NCBI GenBank assembly: GCA_031406795.1
Contig: JANOHV010000209.1
Coordinates: 1-6,076 of the forward strand
DNA: 6,076 nucleotides
Reading direction: 5' to 3'
Origin: DATDCY01 sp031406795 [NCBI: Candidatus Rokuibacteriota bacterium]
GTDB taxonomy: Bacteria; JAUVQV01
Shown here: one piece after another, positions 1 to 5,840 of the stretch
How positions within the stretch are numbered: the first letter of the stretch is position 1
Layout: each line of letters starts with the position of its first letter
Program-made: the position numbers and the translations under genes
The notes under the pieces: model-generated
Database searches by the model: none
What the model was told of the DNA's origin: nothing
The model's input: only the letters and a program-made list of their open reading frames with translations

Positions 1-443
1 CCCTGCGCCCGCTGCACGGCGGTGGTCAGGGAGCTGAGCGAGCCGGCTTCCACGCTGATGAAATCCATGTACTTGACGAAGCCCGAATACAGCACGTTGC
101 GGCCGTAGGCGGCCTTGATGATCACCGCGGAGTCGGGCACCGCGGACAACATCAGCGGACCGTCCATGCGGCTGCGGTGGTTGACGACGTAGACCGCCGG
201 CCCCGCGGAACGGGCCCGCTCCAGACCCGAGAGCTCGCGGACGCGGTAGACCCCGAGAAAGGGCAGGTAGACACGGGAGAGAAAATAGACATACCACCGG
301 AAGATGCCGTGGATGAACCGGTGCCGCAGCCCCGGAAAAGGCGCCAGCACGAAGTAGACCGGCACCACGATTACGGTGAAGATCACGTGGCCCGAGAAGT
401 AGAACAGGTAGCCGATGAAGGCGGCCAGGGGCGTAAGGCTCAT
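1..443 (-). CDS. PlsC-like lysophospholipid/1-acylglycerol-phosphate-type acyltransferase, N-terminal part (3' end beyond window)
   Basis: Reading the minus strand from ATG at 443 gives 147 open codons running off the window edge. Residues about 9-34 are strongly hydrophobic (FIGYLFYFSGHVIFTVIVVP), a likely membrane anchor, and a second aromatic-rich stretch covers about 43-64. The sequence VVNHRSRMDGP contains the HX4D catalytic motif of the glycerolipid acyltransferase superfamily at His89 and Asp94. Family members transfer an acyl chain from ACP or CoA to a lysolipid or other hydroxyl acceptor at the inner membrane. The downstream FPEG-type motif would lie outside the window, so the acceptor cannot be judged. 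The region after HX4D is divergent: it reads DFISVEAGS where an IxxDR-like segment is usual. The frame stays open upstream of 443 and a GTG lies directly before the ATG, but ATG443 gives a natural start before the membrane segment. The Shine-Dalgarno match is weak. Divergent orientation next to KS, ACP and radical SAM genes suggests it attaches the pathway product to a lipid (inference). Confidence 0.85.
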   Translation of the reverse strand, partial: MSLTPLAAFIGYLFYFSGHVIFTVIVVPVYFVLAPFPGLRHRFIHGIFRWYVYFLSRVYLPFLGVYRVRELSGLERARSAGPAVYVVNHRSRMDGPLMLSAVPDSAVIIKAAYGRNVLYSGFVKYMDFISVEAGSLSSLTTAVQRAQ

Positions 444-452
444 CACCGGTTG

Positions 453-481
453 AGTTTCCCGCCGCTGGCGGCGAAAGTCAA
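453..481 (-). promoter_or_regulatory. Weak candidate promoter for the acyltransferase gene
   Basis: On the minus strand TTGACT (481-476) matches the sigma70 -35 consensus at five of six positions. Seventeen bases later comes GAAACT (458-453), which matches the -10 consensus at only three positions. If real, transcription would begin almost at the ATG at 443, giving a nearly leaderless message. The evidence is thin. Confidence 0.2.
460..473. repeat. Short perfect inverted repeat in the divergent intergenic region
   Basis: CGCCGC and GCGGCG form six-base arms separated by TG. It lies between the start of the acyltransferase gene and the extended -10 element of the rightward gene, so it could be an operator. 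Such a short GC palindrome is easily expected by chance at this base composition. Confidence 0.25.
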
Positions 482-487
482 CATCGG

Positions 488-496
488 TGCTATGAT
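488..496 (+). promoter_or_regulatory. Extended -10 promoter candidate for the first radical SAM gene
   Basis: TGC followed by TATGAT fits the extended -10 form (TGn plus a five-of-six match to TATAAT). No -35 hexamer stands at 17 bases upstream, which the extended -10 class can tolerate. Transcription would start near 503, leaving a leader of about 34 bases that contains the purine-rich ribosome binding site before ATG537. Position and class are inferred from sequence only. Confidence 0.42.
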
Positions 497-525
497 CGGC
501 CCCGGTGGTAGAGCTCCGCGCGGCT

Positions 526-535
526 GGGGAAAAGG
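526..535 (+). promoter_or_regulatory. Ribosome binding site deciding the start of radical SAM protein 1
   Basis: GGGGAAAAGG lies just before ATG537, with the GGGGA core six bases from the start codon. The same reading frame is open far upstream (to 177, and through an ATG at 492), but only ATG537 has this purine-rich site and begins the protein with MKIYFI, the usual first beta strand of a B12-binding domain. Confidence 0.6.
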
Positions 536-536
536 C

Positions 537-1826
537 ATGAAGATCTATTTCATCTGGGCCGGCTGGGAAAAACTGTACAAGCTCAACTACAACATCCCGC
601 CGTTGGGCATCCTGCGGGTCGCCGGCGAGACGCCGCCCGCGATTCCGATCTCCTTCACCGACGAAACGGTCTCCGCCATCGATTTCGACGCCGATGCGGA
701 TGTCGTCGCATTATCCTTCCTGACGCCGGCCGCCGGTCGGGCGTATGAAATCGCCGCGCAGTTCCGGCAACGGGGAAAATACGTCGTGTTCGGCGGCACG
801 CACGCCACGATCATGCCGCAGCAGTGCGCCGAACACGCCGACACGGTCTTCATCGGGGAAGCGGAGGGCCTGTGGACCCGGTTCCTGGCCGATTATGCGG
901 CGGGAACGCCGCAGAAGACCTATTGCCACGCTCAGTTCCCCCGGCTCGACAACCTGGCGCCGGTACCCCGACACCTGCTGAAGACGCACATCTACCCCTA
1001 CGAGAGCCCTTTTCCCGTCGGGATCGAATCGGTGGAACTGTCGCGGGGCTGCACCTCCCGGTGCGCCTACTGCACGGTGCCGATCACGCAGGGGCCGCTC
1101 TTCCGCAACCGGCCGCTGGCGGAGATCACCGCGGAGTTCGCCTCCATCGCGCCTACCGGCGGCATCATCTTCTTCACGGACAACAATCTGCTCGGCAACA
1201 AGGCGTTCACGCGCGGCGCGCTGGAGGCGCTGATCCCCTTCGAGAAGGACTGGATCGGGTTGCTGGCCCCGGAGGAAACCGCGGCGGATCCGGAGACGCT
1301 CGACCTGATGGTGCGCAGCGGGTTGTGCGGCATCTACGGCACGGTCAAGGCCATCACCGGCCGCGAGACCCAACAGGAGTTGGAGACCCGGAGCGCCTCG
1401 CTGAAGCGGCTGATGGACCTGGGGATCGTCGTAATCGCCACCTTCGCGCTGGGCTGGGACGACCACGACGAGTCGGTTTTCGACCGGACTCTGGAATTCT
1501 GCCGTCGATCCGGGTTGCAGGTGCCCGAATTCATCATCAACACACCCTTCCCCGGTTCCCGGCTGTTCAAAAAGTACACAGCGGAGAACCGGGTCCTGAC
1601 GCTGGATTGGGGGAAGTACAACGGGAACTACGCGGTCTTCCGGCCGGCGAAGATGTCCCCTGAACGGCTCGAGGCCGGCTACCACCACTGCTATGACCAG
1701 TTCTACCGGGAAGTCGACCGCGACAAGGCCCTGTTCGAGGGGTTTCGCGGTCGCGTCATGAAAGCATTCATCCGGGCCGGTCGAAATACGGCCGCCAGGA
1801 ATCCCCCGCGACGTTCCCGCGCCTGA
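537..1826 (+). CDS. B12-binding domain radical SAM protein (stand-alone, 429 aa)
   Basis: Residues about 1-135 look like a cobalamin-binding Rossmann domain of the kind found in B12 radical SAM enzymes: an MKIYFI first strand, the PPLGILRVAG segment, a GG pair at 86-87 followed by THAT, and GEAEG at 107-111. The radical SAM core follows, with the cluster motif CTSRCAYC supplying Cys172, Cys176 and Cys179 for the [4Fe-4S] cluster that cleaves S-adenosylmethionine. Later blocks include FFTDNN, NTPFPGSRLF and a C-terminal YNGNYAVFRP segment. Members of this superfamily methylate unactivated carbons or form and rearrange rings, usually without oxygen; the actual reaction here cannot be read from sequence. 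It is a paralogue of the first third of the next gene, with the same domain order and near-identical block spacing. It is slightly less GC-biased than that neighbour and ends in a basic tail (PPRRSRA). The gene is divergent from the acyltransferase and co-oriented with the fusion gene 110 bp downstream. ATG537 was chosen because the longer frame would overlap the acyltransferase gene. Confidence 0.9.
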   Translation: MKIYFIWAGWEKLYKLNYNIPPLGILRVAGETPPAIPISFTDETVSAIDFDADADVVALSFLTPAAGRAYEIAAQFRQRGKYVVFGGTHATIMPQQCAEHADTVFIGEAEGLWTRFLADYAAGTPQKTYCHAQFPRLDNLAPVPRHLLKTHIYPYESPFPVGIESVELSRGCTSRCAYCTVPITQGPLFRNRPLAEITAEFASIAPTGGIIFFTDNNLLGNKAFTRGALEALIPFEKDWIGLLAPEETAADPETLDLMVRSGLCGIYGTVKAITGRETQQELETRSASLKRLMDLGIVVIATFALGWDDHDESVFDRTLEFCRRSGLQVPEFIINTPFPGSRLFKKYTAENRVLTLDWGKYNGNYAVFRPAKMSPERLEAGYHHCYDQFYREVDRDKALFEGFRGRVMKAFIRAGRNTAARNPPRRSRA

Positions 1827-1827
1827 C

Positions 1828-1857
1828 CCGGTGCTGCTTGACACCGGCGAACCGGTG
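1828..1857. repeat. Alternating CCGGTG / CACCGG / CCGGTG repeats over a -35 box
   Basis: CCGGTG (1828-1833), CACCGG (1842-1847) and CCGGTG (1852-1857) are three copies of one hexamer, the middle one inverted. The last two form a perfect stem of six pairs around a CGAA loop, and the first two flank an 8-base gap. TTGACA (1838-1843) lies within the set. It begins two bases after the stop codon of the upstream gene, so it could be an operator for the fusion gene or a small hairpin at the end of the upstream message. No T-run follows, so it is not a classic intrinsic terminator. Confidence 0.4.
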
Positions 1858-1866
1858 AGGTATTCA
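1838..1866 (+). promoter_or_regulatory. Sigma70-like promoter candidate for the radical SAM-KS-CLF gene
   Basis: An exact TTGACA is followed after exactly 17 bases by TATTCA, which matches only the first three positions of the -10 consensus. Transcription would start near 1873, leaving a leader of about 64 bases. The spacer contains the CACCGG-CGAA-CCGGTG inverted repeat, which would allow repression. The gene may equally be read through from the upstream gene, since no terminator is evident. Confidence 0.35.
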
Positions 1867-1921
1867 GTGTCGCTTCCTCCAGCCCCGCGGGCCGATACGG
1901 GCGCCGCGCCGCCGGAGGGCA

Positions 1922-1927
1922 TATACT
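1922..1927 (+). promoter_or_regulatory. Alternative -10 box placing the transcript start at the ATG
   Basis: TATACT matches the -10 consensus at five of six positions, ten bases before ATG1937, with no -35 hexamer 17 bases upstream. If used, the transcript would be almost leaderless. This fits the lack of a Shine-Dalgarno sequence close to ATG1937: the nearest, GGAGGG at 1914-1919, is 17 bases away. Confidence 0.2.
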
Positions 1928-1936
1928 GAAACCGCG

Positions 1937-4900
1937 ATGAAAGTCACCTTCGTTTATCCGAGATTCGAGAAGTTCCTCTCCGGCCTCCCGGAGCTGGATT
2001 CCGGCCTGGTCGACTACTTCCTCGGGAACTTCACCACCCCGCCGTCGCTCGGCATCCCGATCCTGGCCGCGCTGACCCCGGCCGATATCGAGGTCGAGTT
2101 CGTCGACGACAACGGCGGCATGCCGCTCGACTACGACGCCCCCACCGATCTGGTGGCGATCAACTGCTTCACCCCGCAGGCGACCCGGGCGTTCGAGATC
2201 GCCGACGGTTTCCGGGCCCGCGGACGCCAGGTCATCATGGGCGGCTTCTTCCCGTCGTTCATGGCGGAGGAGTGCCTGAAGCACGCCGACTCGGTCAACA
2301 TCGGCGAGGGGGAGCCGACCTGGCCGCTGATCCTGGAGGACGCCCGGCGCGGGATGCTCAAGCCGAAGTACCACGGCGGCCACAGCTTCGACCTCGCGAA
2401 GATGCCCATTCCCCGCCGGGAGGTCTTCTACGGCGTGGAGACCTACGACTGGGACGAGGACCTGGTGCAGGTCACCCGGGGGTGCTCCTACGGCTGCCAC
2501 ATGTGCGCGATCCCGGCGCACATGGGCAACCGGATCCGCTTCCGCCCGATCGAGAAGGTCGTCGAGGAGATCCGGGGCCTCAAGCACGAGAACGTCTACC
2601 TCGCCGACGACTCCCTGTTCTTCCCGCAGCGCCGCACGCGCGAGTACGCCGAGGCCCTCTTCCGGGCGCTCGAGCCGCTGGGAAAGAAGTATTTCGTCTC
2701 CTCGACGATGGCGCTGAACGTCGACCCGGCGTTCCTCGACCTGGCCGTCAAGGCCGGCATGCGCAACTTCTACTGCACGATGAACGTCGACCCGGTGTCG
2801 ATCAAGGCCCTCCAGGGCGAGGAGCGCGAGCGCCGCCTGCTGGCCGACCTGGTCCGGGCCATCGAGGACCGGGGGGCGCGCTTCTTCGCCTCCTGCGCCA
2901 TCGGCCGCGACTGGGACGGCCCGAACATCGGCGAACGCGTGCTGGAGCTCTTCGACGCCGCCGGCATCCGCACCGCCGAGTTCTTCCTCTTCACCCCGTA
3001 CCCGGGGACGCCGCTCTGGGACCGCCTCGAGCGCCAGGGGCGGATCATCGACCGCACCTGGTCCCACTACAACGGCGCCCATGTCGTCACCCGCCCGCTG
3101 GCGATGACCCCCGAGCAGTTGCGCGAGGAGTTTCTGCTCGTCTGGCGGGAGTTCTTCAAGCGACAGAAGGAGCGGCACGCCACGCACCTGGAGCCGGCGA
3201 CCTGGAAGGAGGGCCGGCAAGTGGTCGGCAAGCCGCTGCGGCAGCAGGGGGTCGAGAACCAGGCGGTGATCACGGGGATCGGCCTGCTGAGCCCGATCGG
3301 CAACGACCCGGAGACCGTCACCGAATCGCTGCGCACCGGCCGCCACGGCATCGTGCCGATCACCCGGTTCGACGCCAGCTTCTTCCGCTCCAACCTGGTC
3401 GGCGAGGTGCCCCTCGACCCGACGCTCGGGCTGGACGACCCCGAACTGGCGCAGTTCGACGATCCGTACCTGCGCTTCGCCGTCGTGACCGCCCGGCGGG
3501 CCCTGCGCGACGCCGGAGTGGCGACCGACCCGCGGGCGCCGCGTTCGGACATCGCGATGGTGCTCGGCACCTGCAACGGCGGCCTGCGTTCCGGCGAGGC
3601 GGAGTACGCCTGGAAACACGGCAAGAGCGGGACGGCCTTCGACGAGCGGATGAACCTTCAGGCCCAGTTCTACGGGTTCGGCAAGGCCATGGCCAACGCG
3701 CTCGGACTCGGCGCCGAAGCCTGGGTCGTGACGACCGCCTGCTCTTCCACGACGGCCGCGCTCGGTCTGGCGCAGCTGCTGATTAACCGGGGCCACTTCA
3801 ACACCGTCCTGGTGGGCGGCGCCGACGTGCTCTGCGTGGCCAACATGGCCGGCTTCGACGCCCTCAAGGCCACCTCCCCGGGGCGCATGGCCCCCTTCTC
3901 CCAGCCCTGCGGGATCAACATCGGCGAGGCGGCCTGCTTCTGGGTGATCGAGAACATGGAGCAGGCGCTGCTGCGCAAGGCGCGCCTCATCGGCCGTCTG
4001 GCCGGCCACGCCACCACCGCCGACGCCTACCACCCGACCAGCCCGGACCCGCGCGGCGGTGGCGTCTACCGGACCCTGCGCGACGCGCTGGCCGACTCCG
4101 GGCTGCCGCTCGAGCAGATCGGCGCGATCAACGCCCACGGCAGCGGGACCGAGGCCAACGACCGGGCCGAGTCCAAGGGAATCCAGAAGTTCCTCGGCGA
4201 ACACTGCGTGCCGGTGGTCTCGACCAAGTCCTTCTTCGGGCACTGCATGGGCGCCACCGGCATCCTCGAAACCACCTGTCAGCTGCTGGCCATGAACGCC
4301 GGCTTCATCCCGCCCACGCTGAACTTCGGCGAGGCCCGCCCGGGATGCACGCTCGACTACGTGCCGAACGAGGCGCGCCCGGCCGACTACCCGGCCTTCG
4401 TGTCGGCCAACTACGCCTTCGGCGGCAACAACGCCGCCGTCGTGGTGACCCGTTGGGACCACCCGACGCCCCCCCGGCCGCGACGCTGCGGCCGGGTGGT
4501 CATCACCGGTCTCGGGACGGTCACCGCGGCCGGGATCGGAACGGCCCGCCTGCTCGAGGCGCTGCGGGAGGGCCGCACCGGCGTGGCGCCGGTGACGCGG
4601 TTCCCGCTGCCGGCGCAGATCCGCTCGCGCATGGCGGGGATGGTCGAGCCGTTCCGCGAAGCCGCCGTCGACCGCCGCCTGGATTTCTCGTCGCTCAACG
4701 ACATCAGCCGCTACGCGGTGTCCGCGGCGAAGCTCGCCCTCGACGACGCCCGCCTGCGCGTCGGCCAGGCCAACGCCGATCGGGTCGGCGTGACGATGGG
4801 GGTCTGCAACGGCACCGCGGAGACGGCCCACATGGACAGCGTCTTCGGCAGCGACACCTGCACCGGGCAGGTCAGCAGCTTCTCCAACATCGTGCCCAAC

Positions 4901-5692
4901 TCCACGGCCGGCTGGGTCTCGGCGTCGCTCCAGCTCCGCGGGGTGAATTGCACGCTGGCCGCCGGCCCGCACGCCGGGCTCCAGAGCCTGGCCTACGCCT
5001 ACGAGGCGCTCGCCGAGGAGCGAGCGCTTGCCGTCGTGGCCGCGGCGTCCGACGAGATCTACCCCCAGACTTACTACAACTACGACACCATGGATTTTCT
5101 CTATCAGGGGGCGAAGGAGGAGGAGTTCCGGATCAGACCGGAGGAGAGCAAGCGCAAGGTCCTCGGCGAGGGTGCCGCGGCGCTCGTGCTGGAGGCCGCG
5201 GCGGCGGCGCTGGAGCGGGGCGCGCCGATACTCGCCGAGGTCCTGGGCCAGGGGATGACCATGGACACCGGGGGCTTTCTGGAGCCGAACCTCGACCCGG
5301 AAGGGCTCTGCCGGGCCATCGAACTGGCTCTGGACCGGGCCGCGGCCACGCCCGACCAGGTCGACCTGCTGGTCTGGGCGCCCCAGGGGAACCGTCAGGA
5401 CATCAAGGTGCTGGAGGCCTGCCGGAAGGTCTTCGGCGACCGGTTTGCCGACCTGCCGCTTGCCGGAGCCACAGCCGCCACCGGCTTCATCGAGTCGGCT
5501 TCGATCCTGGTCAGCCTTGCCGCGACCCTCCAGGCGCTCAAGGAGGGAACGAACCTCTGGCCGGCCAAGACGGGCCTCACAGAGCTTGATGGCCGGCAAC
5601 TCAAGGCCGCCCCCCGGCTGATCATGGCAGTAGCGAGCAGCGACGTCGGTTACAACTTCTCGGTGGTGCTCCGCAACGGCTGGGCGGGGTAG
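1937..5692 (+). CDS. Trifunctional-type fusion: B12-binding radical SAM - ketosynthase - chain-length-factor-like protein (1251 aa)
   Basis: Three modules lie in one uninterrupted frame. Module one (residues about 1-430) is a B12-binding radical SAM enzyme: GG at 102-103, GEGE at 123-126, and the cluster motif CSYGCHMC giving Cys183, Cys187 and Cys190. Module two (about 442-845) is a FabF-type ketosynthase that condenses an acyl chain with malonyl-ACP. It is intact: TTACSST with Cys602, HGSGTE with His734, STKSFFGH with Lys764 and His769, and a terminal AFGGNN loop. A Pro/Arg-rich linker follows. Module three (about 853-1251) has the same fold (VVITGLGTVT start, VLGEGAAALVLE) but the nucleophile region reads AAGPHAGL with Pro1011 at the Cys position, WAPQGN replaces the HG motif, and the Lys/His motif is missing, as in the chain-length factors that pair with type II ketosynthases. 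The covalent combination is unusual. ATG1937 is chosen because it begins MKVTFVYP, a proper first strand; its own ribosome site is poor. The product and the radical SAM substrate are unknown. Confidence 0.9.
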   Translation: MKVTFVYPRFEKFLSGLPELDSGLVDYFLGNFTTPPSLGIPILAALTPADIEVEFVDDNGGMPLDYDAPTDLVAINCFTPQATRAFEIADGFRARGRQVIMGGFFPSFMAEECLKHADSVNIGEGEPTWPLILEDARRGMLKPKYHGGHSFDLAKMPIPRREVFYGVETYDWDEDLVQVTRGCSYGCHMCAIPAHMGNRIRFRPIEKVVEEIRGLKHENVYLADDSLFFPQRRTREYAEALFRALEPLGKKYFVSSTMALNVDPAFLDLAVKAGMRNFYCTMNVDPVSIKALQGEERERRLLADLVRAIEDRGARFFASCAIGRDWDGPNIGERVLELFDAAGIRTAEFFLFTPYPGTPLWDRLERQGRIIDRTWSHYNGAHVVTRPLAMTPEQLREEFLLVWREFFKRQKERHATHLEPATWKEGRQVVGKPLRQQGVENQAVITGIGLLSPIGNDPETVTESLRTGRHGIVPITRFDASFFRSNLVGEVPLDPTLGLDDPELAQFDDPYLRFAVVTARRALRDAGVATDPRAPRSDIAMVLGTCNGGLRSGEAEYAWKHGKSGTAFDERMNLQAQFYGFGKAMANALGLGAEAWVVTTACSSTTAALGLAQLLINRGHFNTVLVGGADVLCVANMAGFDALKATSPGRMAPFSQPCGINIGEAACFWVIENMEQALLRKARLIGRLAGHATTADAYHPTSPDPRGGGVYRTLRDALADSGLPLEQIGAINAHGSGTEANDRAESKGIQKFLGEHCVPVVSTKSFFGHCMGATGILETTCQLLAMNAGFIPPTLNFGEARPGCTLDYVPNEARPADYPAFVSANYAFGGNNAAVVVTRWDHPTPPRPRRCGRVVITGLGTVTAAGIGTARLLEALREGRTGVAPVTRFPLPAQIRSRMAGMVEPFREAAVDRRLDFSSLNDISRYAVSAAKLALDDARLRVGQANADRVGVTMGVCNGTAETAHMDSVFGSDTCTGQVSSFSNIVPNSTAGWVSASLQLRGVNCTLAAGPHAGLQSLAYAYEALAEERALAVVAAASDEIYPQTYYNYDTMDFLYQGAKEEEFRIRPEESKRKVLGEGAAALVLEAAAAALERGAPILAEVLGQGMTMDTGGFLEPNLDPEGLCRAIELALDRAAATPDQVDLLVWAPQGNRQDIKVLEACRKVFGDRFADLPLAGATAATGFIESASILVSLAATLQALKEGTNLWPAKTGLTELDGRQLKAAPRLIMAVASSDVGYNFSVVLRNGWAG
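3206..3223 (+). promoter_or_regulatory. Internal ribosome binding site and in-frame GTG at the radical SAM/KS boundary
   Basis: AAGGAGG (3206-3212) stands eight bases before GTG (3221-3223), which is in frame as Val429 of the fusion protein. The codon falls 13 residues before the first strand of the ketosynthase (QAVITGIG, from residue 442) and where the radical SAM module should end, judging by the 429-residue length of its paralogue upstream. This is a better ribosome site than the one at the annotated start. It could produce a separate KS-CLF protein of about 823 residues, or be a relic of two once-separate genes. Confidence 0.5.
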
Positions 5693-5737
5693 CGTCACCT
5701 TTCCCCTCCTCTTCCTGGTTTGCGTCAAAGAATCGAA

Positions 5738-5758
5738 TCAGATCCGTTGATAATCTGA
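5738..5758. repeat. Inverted repeat enclosing the -35 box of the ACP promoter
   Basis: TCAGAT (5738-5743) and ATCTGA (5753-5758) are perfect inverted arms with nine bases between them, and the -35 hexamer TTGATA fills the right part of that gap. The placement suggests a regulator binding site. A transcription terminator for the upstream gene is less likely, because the stem is AT-rich and no T-run follows. Confidence 0.4.
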
Positions 5759-5775
5759 CGAATATCGGTCATAAT
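5747..5775 (+). promoter_or_regulatory. Sigma70-type promoter for the acyl carrier protein gene
   Basis: TTGATA (5747-5752) and CATAAT (5770-5775) each match consensus at five of six positions and are separated by exactly 17 bases. They lie in the most AT-rich stretch of the window, immediately after the fusion gene. Transcription would begin near 5782 and give a leader of about 59 bases before ATG5841. This is the best promoter in the window and implies that the ACP gene can be expressed independently of the genes upstream. Confidence 0.6.
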
Positions 5776-5783
5776 TTACCGAT
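5764..5783. repeat. Inverted repeat overlapping the -10 box of the ACP promoter
   Basis: ATCGGT (5764-5769) and ACCGAT (5778-5783) are perfect inverted arms eight bases apart. The -10 hexamer CATAAT occupies the first six bases of the gap, and the right arm reaches the predicted transcription start. This is the geometry of a repressor operator that blocks RNA polymerase. No regulator gene is visible in the window. Confidence 0.45.
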
Positions 5784-5840
5784 TACGGGAAACAACATGA
5801 CGCTTCGCGGATAACGGCACGAGAGGAAATCACGGGGACC

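Noticed and set aside
177-536. N-terminal extension of radical SAM protein 1 by about 120 codons
   Set aside because: It overlaps the acyltransferase on the other strand, encodes low-complexity charged sequence, and lacks a ribosome site. The B12-binding domain begins at ATG537.
492-536. ATG492 as an alternative start for radical SAM protein 1
   Set aside because: It lies inside the TATGAT element, has no good ribosome site, and adds a Gly/Arg/Pro-rich 15-residue stretch before the natural MKIYFI start.
711-1922. Minus-strand open frame of about 400 codons opposite radical SAM protein 1
   Set aside because: It is a shadow of the plus-strand gene, which has conserved motifs in order. The antisense product is compositionally biased with no motif.
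1703-5728. Minus-strand open frame of about 1340 codons lying opposite the fusion gene
   Set aside because: It is antisense to clear radical SAM and ketosynthase coding sequence, is rich in Arg/Gly/Val/Asp repeats typical of GC-rich shadow frames, and shows no recognisable domain.
5693-5760. Intrinsic terminator after the fusion gene
   Set aside because: The only stem (TCAGAT/ATCTGA) is AT-rich with a nine-base loop and no following T-run, and it coincides with the -35 box of a good promoter.
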